NCBI GenBank assembly: GCA_001593865.1
Contig: LUCB01000004.1
Coordinates: forward strand, 26,897-90,896
Source of the DNA: Candidatus Bathyarchaeota archaeon B24
GTDB lineage: Archaea; Thermoproteota; CALKCG01; B24
Direction: 5' to 3'
DNA length: 64,000 nt
Shown: positions 1-10,258 of the stretch, in pieces
Numbering within the stretch: position 1 is the stretch's first letter
How the letters are laid out: each line of letters starts with the position of its first letter
Translations under genes and position numbers: made by a program
Notes under the pieces: generated by a model
Told to the model about the DNA's origin: nothing
The model's database searches: none
What the model saw: only the letters and a program-made list of their open reading frames with translations

Positions 1-1
1 A

Positions 2-529
2 GAGACTAGGCCACTCTACCAAGGGCTCATAACGGCTGAGGAGCTTGAAAAGGAGGGTATACCGTTCACGTTGATAATAGATGGAGCCGCTAGGTTTTTG
101 ATGAAGAAGGTGGATAAAGTGGTTGTAGGGGCAGATGCGGTAGCGGCTAACGGAGCGGTCGTGAACAAGATAGGTACGTCGATAATCGCTCTGGCTGCTC
201 ATGAAGCTAGAACTTTACTGTTCGTAGCTGCCGAAACCTATAAGTTTAGCCCAGAGACGTTAGTCGGCGAACTTGTTAAGATAGAGGAGAGACCTCCCGA
301 AGAGGTCGTATCGCCTGAGGTTTTTAAGCGTTGGAGGTATGGCTCGGTTAGAAACCCTGCTTTCGATGTAACGCCACCAGAGTATATAGACCTTATAGTA
401 ACAGAGAAGGGGATTATTCCTCCTCAAGCGGCTTTCACGATCATCAGGGACGAGCTTAGAGGGATGCCGTACGAGTTTCAAAGGAGATACAGCACGTACT
501 GGGAGAAAAGTCTGGAGCCTGAGGGCTAG
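2..529 (+). CDS. eIF2B-like isomerase, probably ribose-1,5-bisphosphate isomerase (5'-truncated by window edge)
   Basis: Frame is open from base 2 ([59 protein letters not shown]...); eIF2B alpha/beta/delta family motifs. Confidence 0.85.
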   Translation, partial: ETRPLYQGLITAEELEKEGIPFTLIIDGAARFLMKKVDKVVVGADAVAANGAVVNKIGTSIIALAAHEARTLLFVAAETYKFSPETLVGELVKIEERPPEEVVSPEVFKRWRYGSVRNPAFDVTPPEYIDLIVTEKGIIPPQAAFTIIRDELRGMPYEFQRRYSTYWEKSLEPEG

Positions 530-533
530 AAGA

Positions 534-1118
534 TTACTTGACCCATAGATTTTTGTAGACCAGCATAGCCATATCTTTTTTAGCCCTCTCGATTAGGAAG
601 TCGATAAACTCTTCAAACCCGTATTTTCCACCGGTCTCCGAGAGCCACCTGTTCACCGCGTCGGCATACAGCCTTTTTTCGAAAACCCTTGCCTTGGCGA
701 GTTGCATTATATTGTTATATGTTTCATCGTCTATCGGCTTGCCGTCTAATATTAGACCCGGGCAGACGCCTATCGCATCCTTATTCACCTCAATCCTCAA
801 GACCCTGCCGCCGGATGTCACGTAGAGAAACGGGTAGAATCGGCATGTCAAAGGCTTAAACTTGTGGATGATGCATAATCTATCGACATTAAACACGCAT
901 ACACCGTTTACATATCGCTTTAAACCTATGTAGCCTTCACCCTCTTTAAGACGTACTTTAGGCATCGTGCTCTTATAGCCAGCGGCGGGGTATAACCTCA
1001 AGAAGTATCGAGGCTTATAGCCACCGTAGTGCATTATACGCCAGATATCTAAGTGAGTTACCGGAACCCAGTATTTGCTACAACATATCCCGCACAGTGT
1101 GCACTTAAACCGGACCAT
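534..1118 (-). CDS. YkgJ-type cysteine cluster protein (putative Fe/Zn-chelating domain)
   Basis: CTLCGICCSKYWVPVT and CRFYPF motifs. Confidence 0.75.
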   Translation of the reverse strand: MVRFKCTLCGICCSKYWVPVTHLDIWRIMHYGGYKPRYFLRLYPAAGYKSTMPKVRLKEGEGYIGLKRYVNGVCVFNVDRLCIIHKFKPLTCRFYPFLYVTSGGRVLRIEVNKDAIGVCPGLILDGKPIDDETYNNIMQLAKARVFEKRLYADAVNRWLSETGGKYGFEEFIDFLIERAKKDMAMLVYKNLWVK

Positions 1119-1228
1119 CTCCTCTAAACCTGAAGCCGAGGATAGACCTCTATAAAGTTTACACCGTTGACTAGGGAGTTTAGACGAAAAAGTTTAGCTA
1201 TTACTAGGCTATTAAACCATATTAGAGA

Positions 1229-1927
1229 GTGGGTGAAATGGTGAAAGTTCGACCATTCAAAAACTTCGAGGGTGTTTATCAGATAATCTTGGACAGCGGT
1301 GAGAGGAGGCTTGCGACGGTAAACCTCGCCCCTGGTGTTCAGGTCTATGGCGAACGACTCGTGAAGGTTAAGGGAGTGGAGTATAGGCTTTGGGACCCCT
1401 ATAGGAGCAAGCTAGGCGCTGCCCTACTTAAAGGGCTTAGGCGTCTGCCGATCAAGAAGGGAGTTAAGGTTCTGTACCTAGGCGCGGCCGCTGGAACTAC
1501 CTTAAGTCACGTCAGCGACATAATCGGTGAAGACGGGATCGTATACGGAGTGGAGTTTAGCCCTAGGGCTATGAGAGACTTCATAAAGAGGGTATCGGCT
1601 CACAGAGAAAATGTCGTACCTATACTTGCAGACGCGAGGTTTCCGGAGAGATACCTCCCATATGTCGAAGAGGTTGACGTGATCTACTGCGACATAGCTC
1701 AGCCAGATCAAGCGAGGATCCTCTCCGATAACGCCGACTTCTACCTTGAAAAGGGAGGTAGTACCCTACTGGCCGTTAAGGCGAGAAGCATAGACGTATC
1801 TAGGAGACCGGTTGAGATCTTCAAGGAGGAGGCTAAAGTTCTACGAAGTAGAGGGTTTAAGGTCGAGGCGACGTTGAGGCTGGAGCCGTTCGATAAAGAC
1901 CATGTCTTAATACTTTCAAGAAGGTGA
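1229..1927 (+). CDS. flpA: Fibrillarin-like rRNA/tRNA 2'-O-methyltransferase
   Basis: VLYLGAAAGTTLSHVSDIIGEDGIVYGVEFSPRAMRDF SAM-binding signature. Confidence 0.95.
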   Translation: MGEMVKVRPFKNFEGVYQIILDSGERRLATVNLAPGVQVYGERLVKVKGVEYRLWDPYRSKLGAALLKGLRRLPIKKGVKVLYLGAAAGTTLSHVSDIIGEDGIVYGVEFSPRAMRDFIKRVSAHRENVVPILADARFPERYLPYVEEVDVIYCDIAQPDQARILSDNADFYLEKGGSTLLAVKARSIDVSRRPVEIFKEEAKVLRSRGFKVEATLRLEPFDKDHVLILSRR

Positions 1928-1936
1928 AGGGGAGCG

Positions 1937-2596
1937 GTGGATGGATACGTAGCAGGGGTCGACGAAGCCGGTAGGGGATGTGTTATAGGACCTATGGTCG
2001 TGGCAGGGGTTTTGCTGAAGCTTGGAGCCCTAGAGACTCTTGAATCGAGCGGGGTGAAGGACTCTAAGAAGCTTACAGCAAAGACCCGAGAGCGTTTATA
2101 CGAGATCATTTTAAACGAGGCATCTAGGCTGATGTGCATCATAGTCGACCCGGCTACGATAGACAGATACGTTAGATTTAAGAGACGACTGGGCGGGTTA
2201 AATGCTCTCGAGCTTGAGGCTATGGTGGATATTCTGAGGGGGCTCAGGCCTAAGGAGGCTTACGTAGACTGTCCGGATAGAAACTTGAAGAGGTTTCTTA
2301 GAGAATTGAAGAGTAGGCTCTCTTGGAAGCTGGATATTAAGGTCGCTCATAAAGAGTTTGACGACCATCCGGCTGTCGCGTCGGCTTCCATCGTCGCGAA
2401 GGTTTTAAGAGATAGGATCGTGGAAAACCTTAGAGAGCTTTATGGAGACTTCGGAAGTGGGTATCCGTCAGACCCTAAAACTGTGAAATTTCTCGTAGAG
2501 GTCTATGAAGCAGGGCACGTACCGTCATGCGTGAGAAGAAGCTGGAAGCTTTCCAGGCTGGATAAATTCCTGACACGGGGCGTAGGTAGATATTGA
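1937..2596 (+). CDS. rnhB: Ribonuclease HII
   Basis: GVDEAGRGCVIGPMVVAG, DSKKLT, SASIVAKVLRDR motifs. Confidence 0.95.
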   Translation: MDGYVAGVDEAGRGCVIGPMVVAGVLLKLGALETLESSGVKDSKKLTAKTRERLYEIILNEASRLMCIIVDPATIDRYVRFKRRLGGLNALELEAMVDILRGLRPKEAYVDCPDRNLKRFLRELKSRLSWKLDIKVAHKEFDDHPAVASASIVAKVLRDRIVENLRELYGDFGSGYPSDPKTVKFLVEVYEAGHVPSCVRRSWKLSRLDKFLTRGVGRY

Positions 2597-3789
2597 AGGA
2601 GCTCATAGAGGTTAAAGAGGGACTTGTACGTCTCAAGCTTCCCCCTCAAGCCTTAAAGCCTTTGGGAGAGCGAAAACCTAAGCCTCCGGTTTTCTACAAT
2701 CCTGAAGCCGTCTTAAATAGAGACGTAGCCGTTCTCGTGGTGAGAACGCTTTCTAAGGCGGCTGGCGAAGGTTTACGGGTATGCGACGCCTTAGCAGGAT
2801 GCGGGGTCCGGGGTTTAAGGTTCTTAGCCGAGGGGCTCGGCGTAAAGGAAGCTGTCCTAAACGATTTGAACCCAGACGCCGTTAGGTTTATCCAGTTAAA
2901 CACCGAGATTAACGGCCTATCAGGAAGGGTGGAGATATACAACCTTGACGCGAGAGTGCTTCTTCTCGAGAGGAAGGTTAGGCTTCAGGGATTCGACTTC
3001 GTCGACATAGACCCCTTCGGTTCTCCGGCTTCCTTCGTCCAGTCGGCTGTGTTAAGCCTTAAGCCAGGGGGTGTTTTAGCGGCTACGGCTACAGATACCG
3101 CGCCGCTCTCGGGAACCTACCCTAGGGTTTGTCTTAGAAGATATTGGGCTAGACCTCTGAAGACGGAGTACTATCCAGAGGTTGCTGTGAGGATCCTACT
3201 GGGTTTCATAGCTAGAAACTGTACGACCGTAGATAGAGGGTTAGAACCGATACTCGTGCATAGGACTACGCAGTACATAAGAGTATATGCTAGAGTCCAC
3301 CGGGGCGTTAAGACGGCTGAGGAAACTATGAACAAAATGGGGTATCTAAACCATTGTTTCAGGTGTCTTCATAGGTTTTTCGTGGACCTCGATACTCCCC
3401 CGGGAGGGAAATGCCCAAACTGTGGCGACAGGTTGAGCTGGGCTGGTCCGTTGTGGATGGGTAGGATATTCGACGCAGACTTCTGCCATAAACTACGTGA
3501 AGAGTACATAACGAGCCATCTAAGTAGTAAAAGAGAACTTGGCAGGCTTATAGAGGCTATAGACGCCGAGTCTAGAGGCGCTGCGACGTACTACGTCACG
3601 GATAGAGTTTCCTCACTTCTTAAGGCGTCCCCGCCCGCTAAAAACATCATCATAGAGAACCTCAGGAAGATGGGCTATACGGCCACACCCACGCATTTCG
3701 ACGGGAAAGGGTTTAGGACGGATGCACCTATAAGGGATATAATCATGGTGTTTAAGAAGACTTCTGGGTCTTCAAAACCCACTCCATGA
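2593..3789 (+). CDS. trm1: tRNA (guanine26-N2)-dimethyltransferase Trm1
   Basis: FYNPEAVLNRDVAVLV, DIDPFGSPASFVQSA, C-terminal zinc motif; overlaps the rnhB stop. Confidence 0.95.
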   Translation: MKELIEVKEGLVRLKLPPQALKPLGERKPKPPVFYNPEAVLNRDVAVLVVRTLSKAAGEGLRVCDALAGCGVRGLRFLAEGLGVKEAVLNDLNPDAVRFIQLNTEINGLSGRVEIYNLDARVLLLERKVRLQGFDFVDIDPFGSPASFVQSAVLSLKPGGVLAATATDTAPLSGTYPRVCLRRYWARPLKTEYYPEVAVRILLGFIARNCTTVDRGLEPILVHRTTQYIRVYARVHRGVKTAEETMNKMGYLNHCFRCLHRFFVDLDTPPGGKCPNCGDRLSWAGPLWMGRIFDADFCHKLREEYITSHLSSKRELGRLIEAIDAESRGAATYYVTDRVSSLLKASPPAKNIIIENLRKMGYTATPTHFDGKGFRTDAPIRDIIMVFKKTSGSSKPTP

Positions 3790-4144
3790 GTTTTCTGCAG
3801 TTTAGAGGAGATACTACGTCTTGGATGTTACATCTAGAGTTGTCTTCGCATACTAGGCAGGGGCTATCGAGTATCGGTAGGAGGGGATGGTTCTTTCTGA
3901 CCGGGTAAAGCCGGTAAGTCCATCTTTTGGATGAGTATTCTCGCTCCCGCCTTATAAGGTTCTTCTTCTCAAGCCTTATGGCGATTCTCGAACCCTCTCT
4001 GCTGGTGACCCCTATGAGCTTCCAGAGCTCGCTCTGTAAGATCCCCTTATCCCCGGCTTCGTTAACCAACTGAAGGGCTAACCGCTCGATCTCCCCTCTT
4101 TTTCTACCGCTGCTCGATGGCAAAGAACAACCTCCTTCGAACAC
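3752..4144 (-). CDS. TFE-beta/RPC34-RPC39-like winged-helix transcription factor with predicted C-terminal 4Fe-4S cluster
   Basis: N-terminal wHTH (GILQSELWKLIGVTSREGSRIAIRLEKKNLIRRE) plus CLVCEDNSRCNIQDVVSPLNC, matching the C-x2-C-x5-C-x10-C/SPxxC pattern of TFE-beta. Confidence 0.65.
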   Translation of the reverse strand: MFEGGCSLPSSSGRKRGEIERLALQLVNEAGDKGILQSELWKLIGVTSREGSRIAIRLEKKNLIRREREYSSKRWTYRLYPVRKNHPLLPILDSPCLVCEDNSRCNIQDVVSPLNCRKLMEWVLKTQKSS

Positions 4145-4256
4145 GAAGTATACATTAAAAATATAATGTGAGATGCATTAGGTAAATGTTTCTGTTAAAC
4201 TCCGCCACAACCCGGAGGTCCATCTGCCATAGATAACAGAGGGATATTGGGCTTCA

Positions 4257-5171
4257 TCATACCCAGACTATTATATCTATGTGCTTCAGAATGTTTGAGT
4301 ATCTGTTTCTGACAGTGACCTCTGTAACGTTAGCAACCTCGGCTATCTCCCGTTGGGTACGTCGGTCCCCGGTTACGACAGACGCTAAGTATATCGCAGC
4401 AGCGGCTACACCCGTGGGTCCTCTACCGCAAGTAAGCTTAAGCTCCGCAGCGGTCTTGACTATCTTATGAGCAATCTCTTCTGTTCTACCCTGGATCCCC
4501 AGCTGGTTTGAGAACCTAGATACATAAACGACCGGGTCGACCGGTGGAACGAACTCACCGAGCTCCTTGACTATGAAACGGTAGCTCCTAGCGATCTCCC
4601 TCTTACTTATCATGGTCACCTTCGATACTTCGTCTAGGGTCCTAGCTAAACCGCATAGTCTACACGCTAAGTATATAGAAGCCGCGACTATGCCTTGGAT
4701 GCTTCGACCACGTATGAGCCTCTTCTTAAGAGCCTTCCTGTAGATGACCGACGCCGTTTCAAGAACGTGTTTGGGAGTATTCAAGGACATCGAGATCTTA
4801 CTAAGCTCCGTAAGCGCGAACGCAAGGTTCCTCTCAGAAGAATCTGAAAGCCGAACTCTTCTCTGCCACTTACGGAGGTTATATATTTGAAGCGCTCTAG
4901 CAGGGTCCATCTTCTTTCGATAAGAAAATCTCCTCCAGTCGATCATAGTGGAGAGACCTTTATCGTGTATTGTATATGTGGTCGGCGCCCCTACCCTCGA
5001 GCGCTTATTCTTCTGTTCCTCATCAAACGCCCTCCACTCAGGACCGGTATCAGGTATCTTATCGTCCAAAACATAGCCACAGTTGGCGCATATGATCTCA
5101 CCGGTATCATAATCTTTTATAAAGTTATAACTACCGCATTCCGGACACTTCTTATCATCACTCAAACTCAA
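4257..5171 (-). CDS. tfb: Transcription initiation factor IIB (TFB)
   Basis: CPECGSYNFIKDYDTGEIICANCGYVL zinc ribbon; two cyclin repeats. Confidence 0.97.
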   Translation of the reverse strand: MSLSDDKKCPECGSYNFIKDYDTGEIICANCGYVLDDKIPDTGPEWRAFDEEQKNKRSRVGAPTTYTIHDKGLSTMIDWRRFSYRKKMDPARALQIYNLRKWQRRVRLSDSSERNLAFALTELSKISMSLNTPKHVLETASVIYRKALKKRLIRGRSIQGIVAASIYLACRLCGLARTLDEVSKVTMISKREIARSYRFIVKELGEFVPPVDPVVYVSRFSNQLGIQGRTEEIAHKIVKTAAELKLTCGRGPTGVAAAAIYLASVVTGDRRTQREIAEVANVTEVTVRNRYSNILKHIDIIVWV

Positions 5172-5189
5172 ACCTCCTAAGGGGAAAGC

Positions 5190-5447
5190 CTACCCCTTGA
5201 AGTAGAGGGTTTTATCCACAAGCCCCCTTAGATCCTTAGTAGAAAGCGGCCTAATCACGGCATAAGGAGATTTCACGTTACCTATAACATCCACCACAAC
5301 CCCAACATACTTAAGGTTTCTATCGTAGACCCTTTCCCCCAGTCGAGGAACATGCTCACCGAGCTTTATTATGACCCTTCCTTGCTTGGATATGGTGAGA
5401 ACCTTACCGGCCGTGTATAGAGCCTTAGACTTTTTAGACTTCTTCAA
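5190..5447 (-). CDS. gar1: H/ACA RNP component Gar1-like
   Basis: Short beta-barrel protein (RLGERVYDRNLKYVGVVVDVIGNVKSPYAVIRP) immediately upstream of tfb. Confidence 0.8.
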   Translation of the reverse strand: MKKSKKSKALYTAGKVLTISKQGRVIIKLGEHVPRLGERVYDRNLKYVGVVVDVIGNVKSPYAVIRPLSTKDLRGLVDKTLYFKG

Positions 5448-5505
5448 GGGGGCGTGAAGTAAAGAGAGGAAAAGCTTAAATAAAGTTTTCTATTTTAAGG
5501 CGTCC

Positions 5506-5814
5506 TCATCTATGCCCGTATTCTGTTTTCTCGCTCCTCAGCCGCCTTATCTCCAAGGCAAGAGCCTTCAAAAGCTTGCTTTTAGAGGCAAACTTGTCTA
5601 CGATTATATATCCTCTTCTTCCCCACCAGATCCTTGGATATCTAGCGTCCCTCCTCAGCTGAAACTCAAGTTTCAGCCGTTTACAAGCCTCGACGAGCTC
5701 ACCGAGAGTCGGAGCCTCTACGGCTAAACTCCTCGGAACCTTCCTACCGAGTCGACGAGGAAGGTTAGCGTCCAAATACACAAGCCATACGACAGCTTTA
5801 CCAGGAAGCTTCAC
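5506..5814 (-). CDS. srp19: Signal recognition particle SRP19
   Basis: VVWLVYLDANLPRRLGRKVPRSLAVEAPTLGELVEACKRL. Confidence 0.9.
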   Translation of the reverse strand: MKLPGKAVVWLVYLDANLPRRLGRKVPRSLAVEAPTLGELVEACKRLKLEFQLRRDARYPRIWWGRRGYIIVDKFASKSKLLKALALEIRRLRSEKTEYGHR

Positions 5815-5849
5815 GGTAAAAACCTTGAGTGGTGAATAAATTTAAACCT

Positions 5850-7004
5850 TTACCGAGCAACCGATTTTGCCTCACCTGTTTTTCTCAGAAATCTCCTAGC
5901 GATGGCTGGACATAGGAGAACGGTTATTATCGCGAATATCACGATAGTTGAGTATACTTCTTCGGTTAGTAGACCGAGTTCCAGCCCTATCTTAGCCCCG
6001 GCTAGGATTAAACTAAGCCTTGCGGAGTGGAGGATGCCCATGGCTAGACCTGCGTTCGTCGATAAGCCGAGGATTTTACCAATAGCCGCTACTCCTAGAA
6101 GCTTGCCTCCGACCCCCATAGCTAGAAGAAGCAACAACATCGACAGCCATTCAGGTCTTATAAGCGCACGGATGTTCACCGTCAAACCCACAGCTATAAA
6201 GAACAGGGGGATGAAAAAACCGTATCCGAAGTCGGATAGACGTCTCTCCAAGGCGCCTCCTTTCACCGTGAGCTCTGATACGATAAGGCCCGCGAGGAAA
6301 GACCCTAGCACCATGTGGAAGCCTAGTATCTCGAAAACCACCGCGAGGAAGGCTATCAACGCGAAACATAACCTAACCTCGTAGTCGAAGTGTTCCCTTT
6401 CACCAGACCACTGCTGCATCTTTTCAGAGATGTTTAGCTTCCTCAACGTCACCGGTAGTATGAAAAGCGTCAACGCGAAGACTAGGGAAAACGCCAAGAG
6501 TATCAGAGTCGTGCCTCTTGAGGTCTCTAGAGACAGCGTCAGAAGGAACATGCTGAGGGTGTCTACTAGGAAGGCGGACTCTAGGGTTAGACGTTTGAAG
6601 TCTTTATCATGAGTGAGACCCCTTAGCACAGGTAGAACCACGCCTATCGAGGTAGTCGAGAGAAGAGTCCCGAGCAGTAGAGGGGGGACTCCTAAAAATA
6701 AGCCTAAAAGAGCGCCTAGGAGAAAAGGTGTCATCAAAGAGCCTAGAGCGAGTAAAACGCTGCCTTTACGGAACTCCTTCACACCCATCTCTAACCCGGC
6801 TAGAAACATGAGATACATGAGCCCAAAATCGGCTAGAAAGTCTAACCATATGTCGTAGGATATGATGTTCAAAACGGATTTACCGAGCATTATACCCGTT
6901 AATACCTCTAAGACTATGACCGGTAGGTCGAACCTACGCGACGCGATATACGTGATGAACACGGCCGAAAGTATCAACGCAAGGGCATATATCTCGGAAA
7001 GCAT
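5850..7004 (-). CDS. CPA2-family cation:proton antiporter
   Basis: Multi-TM; VLEVLTGIMLGKSVLNII, GLMYLMFLAGLEM. Confidence 0.88.
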   Translation of the reverse strand: MLSEIYALALILSAVFITYIASRRFDLPVIVLEVLTGIMLGKSVLNIISYDIWLDFLADFGLMYLMFLAGLEMGVKEFRKGSVLLALGSLMTPFLLGALLGLFLGVPPLLLGTLLSTTSIGVVLPVLRGLTHDKDFKRLTLESAFLVDTLSMFLLTLSLETSRGTTLILLAFSLVFALTLFILPVTLRKLNISEKMQQWSGEREHFDYEVRLCFALIAFLAVVFEILGFHMVLGSFLAGLIVSELTVKGGALERRLSDFGYGFFIPLFFIAVGLTVNIRALIRPEWLSMLLLLLAMGVGGKLLGVAAIGKILGLSTNAGLAMGILHSARLSLILAGAKIGLELGLLTEEVYSTIVIFAIITVLLCPAIARRFLRKTGEAKSVAR

Positions 7005-7100
7005 AACAGCTCAACCTCCCTTCTAAACCAAGACGAGGAATAATTCCCGGGTTGGAAACGGGAATGAGGATTATGTTTAGGCTTCTAAGCCACTGTCTAC

Positions 7101-7493
7101 TTAGCTCTTACGCTCTATGAGAACAGCGTTCAATACGCCATCACAGCCGGGTTTGCTCGTTATCCTTGCAACACCGTATTCGGTTTCGACCAACGTGCCT
7201 TTAGTTATCACACCCCTCCGGTCGTAATCCCTATTAGCAGGGTTTTTTAACACCCGGAGGATCTTGCATTTAACGGTCTTGCCGGTCGCAGGGTCGCTGA
7301 GGTTTACTACGCTATCTTTAACGACCCTCACCTTAATGTTACCGCCCCTAACCCGGTCTATCTTAACCACTCTCTCGCCGAGGGTGGTCTCCGTCGGATA
7401 TCCTCCACGCTCATACTTTCTTCTTCCACGGTAAGGACGACTTTTTCCGCCTGTTCTCTTACGCTTATGTAGGTCGCTATGCCAGTAAGCCAA
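7101..7493 (-). CDS. rps8e: 30S ribosomal protein S8e
   Basis: SDLHKRKRTGGKSRPYRGRRKYERGGYPTETTLGE. Confidence 0.97.
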   Translation of the reverse strand: MAYWHSDLHKRKRTGGKSRPYRGRRKYERGGYPTETTLGERVVKIDRVRGGNIKVRVVKDSVVNLSDPATGKTVKCKILRVLKNPANRDYDRRGVITKGTLVETEYGVARITSKPGCDGVLNAVLIERKS

Positions 7494-7612
7494 TAAATCA
7501 CCTTACTGAGAGGAATGCAGCGGATTTATTTAAACGTTAATGAAGACCCATCTGAACCGTCGAGGTTCATACATCATGTTAACGCTTTTAACCGGTTAGT
7601 AATGATCGAAAA

Positions 7613-8956
7613 GTGGTATGCAAGATGGATGAGAAGATTACGATAGTCGGTGCAGGTAGCCATTTCACGCTTGGGCTACTTGGAGACCTATACAGGGTGA
7701 ACGACCTATGGGGTGGCGAACTCGTGCTTTACGATATCGACGAAGAGAGAGCTAAGGCCATGGAGAAGATAGTTGAAAGAGACGTGAAACGTCGTGGTGT
7801 AGAACTTAAAGTAAACGCTACATCAGATAAAGTCGAGGCTTTAGAGAACTCAGACTTCACCATAGTAGCGATAAGAGCCGGAGGTCTTAAAGCACTCAGG
7901 AATTTTCTAGAGATACCGCTCAGACACGGGATCCTGCAGGTCGTAGGCGACACGGTCGGACCGAGCGGAATACTTAAGGGATTGTTCGAGATACCAGCTG
8001 TCCTCGAGATAGCTAAAACCCTCGAAGACCTATCTCCTAAGGCACTCATGATAAACTTCACAAACCCTATGACCCCGATATGCATGTCTGTACTAAAAGC
8101 CACTAGAGTGAAAATCATCGGATTGTGCCATGGAGTCTACGATGTCATGCGGCTGGCCTCGAAGCTCCTCGACCTAGAGTTCGACGGGATAAAGCTGGAG
8201 GCCGGTGGGATCAACCATCTGACCTGGGTTACGTCGATGAAGTACCAAGGGTCAGAGGTTTTAGATGATTTCAACCGAGCGGTGTTAGAGGGTAAACGGT
8301 GGAATATCCTAAAGGCTCATCCATACATGATCGGCAGACAGCTTTTGAAGGCCTATAAGCACCCGACTACGGCAAGCGACAGGCATATCGCAGAGTTCTT
8401 CCATTACCTCTACGAATGGTTTAGAGACCCAGAGATAGGTGGTATACTGAAAAAGGTAAGTAGGTACATAGACTATGAGAGACTGACCCTCTCTGATAAA
8501 GTAATCGAGAATGCGGAGACACGATGGAGATGGCTCCTCAGGGCCGCTAGGGGAGAAATACCCGTCAAGGTCGAGCCGTCATACGAAGCAGCTATGGATA
8601 TAATATCCTCGATAGTTAATAATAAACGTAGAGAGCTGATCGCAGTCAACCTATCTAACGACTTCTACATAGATGGGGTACCAAACGGGTATGTGGTGGA
8701 GGTCCCGGGAACTGTCGACGGAAATGGGGTGAAGGGTAAACCGGTCAGAGGGCTCTCGACATCTGTGACGGTGATACTCAATATGCATCTTAAAAAGTTC
8801 GAGCTTCTAGTGCAGGGCATATTAGAGGAGAGTAAAGACCTAGTCCTAGAGGCCATGGCTCTAGACCCCTTAACGACATCGCCTGAGAAAGCCGAGGTGA
8901 TTCTGAGAGAATTTCTAGAAAAATCTGGAGACCTACTAGCTATAGATTTGAAGTAG
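7613..8956 (+). CDS. Glycoside hydrolase family 4 (NAD/metal-dependent) enzyme
   Basis: ITIVGAGSHFTLGLLGDL; FTNPMTP; GLCHGVYDVM; GINHLTW. Start may be the ATG at 7625. Confidence 0.88.
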   Translation: MVCKMDEKITIVGAGSHFTLGLLGDLYRVNDLWGGELVLYDIDEERAKAMEKIVERDVKRRGVELKVNATSDKVEALENSDFTIVAIRAGGLKALRNFLEIPLRHGILQVVGDTVGPSGILKGLFEIPAVLEIAKTLEDLSPKALMINFTNPMTPICMSVLKATRVKIIGLCHGVYDVMRLASKLLDLEFDGIKLEAGGINHLTWVTSMKYQGSEVLDDFNRAVLEGKRWNILKAHPYMIGRQLLKAYKHPTTASDRHIAEFFHYLYEWFRDPEIGGILKKVSRYIDYERLTLSDKVIENAETRWRWLLRAARGEIPVKVEPSYEAAMDIISSIVNNKRRELIAVNLSNDFYIDGVPNGYVVEVPGTVDGNGVKGKPVRGLSTSVTVILNMHLKKFELLVQGILEESKDLVLEAMALDPLTTSPEKAEVILREFLEKSGDLLAIDLK

Positions 8957-8958
8957 AT

Positions 8959-10200
8959 TCAAACGTCTTTTTCCAATACATCCTTAACCTTTGCCCAGAC
9001 GAGCTTAGAGAGTGTCCTAACAGGCACACCGGTGGATGCCGATATCCTCTTTAAATCTTCGTATTCAGGTTTAACTCTGACCAGACGGCCTTTGAGGTCG
9101 CGTGCAACCTTAACCCTAACCGAAAACTCCACATCATTCAGCTTAACCCTTAACCTCTTGACTTCTCTGGAAACCACATATCTCGGAGTCTTCAGAACCC
9201 GAACCCCCAAAGTACCTGTTTCCCTGATTATCGTCTCCAAGACCTCGTCTAACCTTTCGAGGCCGGCTATGACCTTTAATACATATCCCGGTCTGTTCTT
9301 CTTGGTGGTGGACGGGATTATGCAGACATCTCTGGCGCCGGATTTCATAAGCCTATCGACCGTATCACCTAGCACCTCGCCGCTGACATCGTCTAGGTTT
9401 GTCTCTAAGACATAGACCTCCTCGGCCACATATGGTAGTGGACCTTCACCGTAGACGAGCCGTAGGACGTTAGGTAGTCCAGGCAGGTCTTTAAACCCGG
9501 CGCCATACCCGACTTTAAGGGGCTTAATCAGCGGAGGAGAATAAACCGGCTCGTCTACAAGATTCACCAACACAGCCACGCCTGTCGGTGTGGCAAGCTC
9601 CCCTTCGGCCGGGCCGCCTTTAAACGGATACCGTCGAGACCTAAGTATCTCTAGAGTCGCAGGTGCAGGACTTACAAGATAGCCATGTTCGGTTTTGAAC
9701 ATACCTGAGCCTACGGCCACCGGGCTACCGTAAACTTTGGCGTCTCTGAATAAGTTTAAGCTGTCTAACGCCGCTGCGATACCAGCTATGTCGACCAACG
9801 TATCTGGAGAAGCCATCTCGTGAAGATGGAGGGTCTCGATGGGTTCACCGTGTATCAGGCTCTCAGCCTCCAATATCGTATCGACGACCCCCATGGCGAA
9901 GGTCTTCGCTTCGCGGCTGACCCCTATAGATTCCAAAGTCTTCACCAACGCATCCCGAACCTCAAGCCCCGTTCTATGGTGTTTCGAATCTTCTATTTCC
10001 ACCCTGAGAGAACCTGCTCTAAACCCCTGCTTACGGACTACGCTATATGAAACATCTAGATGCCTGACGCCTTCCATGCTCTCTTTAACGGATTCAGAAA
10101 GCTTTCTAAGGTCTAATTCGGCCCCAAGGTTTAATAGAGCAGACAGCATCATATCTCCGGAGACTCCGGCTAGAGAACAGTCGATGTATAAAACCCTCAT
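8959..10200 (-). CDS. larC: Nickel-pincer cofactor nickel chelatase LarC
   Basis: YIDCSLAGVSGDMMLSALLNLGA, LHLHEMASPDTLVDIAG, ETNLDDVSGE. Confidence 0.93.
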   Translation of the reverse strand: MRVLYIDCSLAGVSGDMMLSALLNLGAELDLRKLSESVKESMEGVRHLDVSYSVVRKQGFRAGSLRVEIEDSKHHRTGLEVRDALVKTLESIGVSREAKTFAMGVVDTILEAESLIHGEPIETLHLHEMASPDTLVDIAGIAAALDSLNLFRDAKVYGSPVAVGSGMFKTEHGYLVSPAPATLEILRSRRYPFKGGPAEGELATPTGVAVLVNLVDEPVYSPPLIKPLKVGYGAGFKDLPGLPNVLRLVYGEGPLPYVAEEVYVLETNLDDVSGEVLGDTVDRLMKSGARDVCIIPSTTKKNRPGYVLKVIAGLERLDEVLETIIRETGTLGVRVLKTPRYVVSREVKRLRVKLNDVEFSVRVKVARDLKGRLVRVKPEYEDLKRISASTGVPVRTLSKLVWAKVKDVLEKDV

Positions 10201-10258
10201 ATCAAGTCGGTTAAACTATGTAGGTGGGTTTTATTAAAATATACGTTGGAGGGGCGCT

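Noticed and set aside
1502-2142. Antisense ORFs such as 1502..1711, 1741..2142 and many similar ones across the track
   Set aside because: They lie opposite well-supported genes, show no family motifs and reflect codon-bias shadow ORFs
4200-4217. CTCCG...CGGAG hairpin downstream of tfb, H/ACA-like
   Set aside because: Only 5-bp stem; no second hairpin or properly placed ACA
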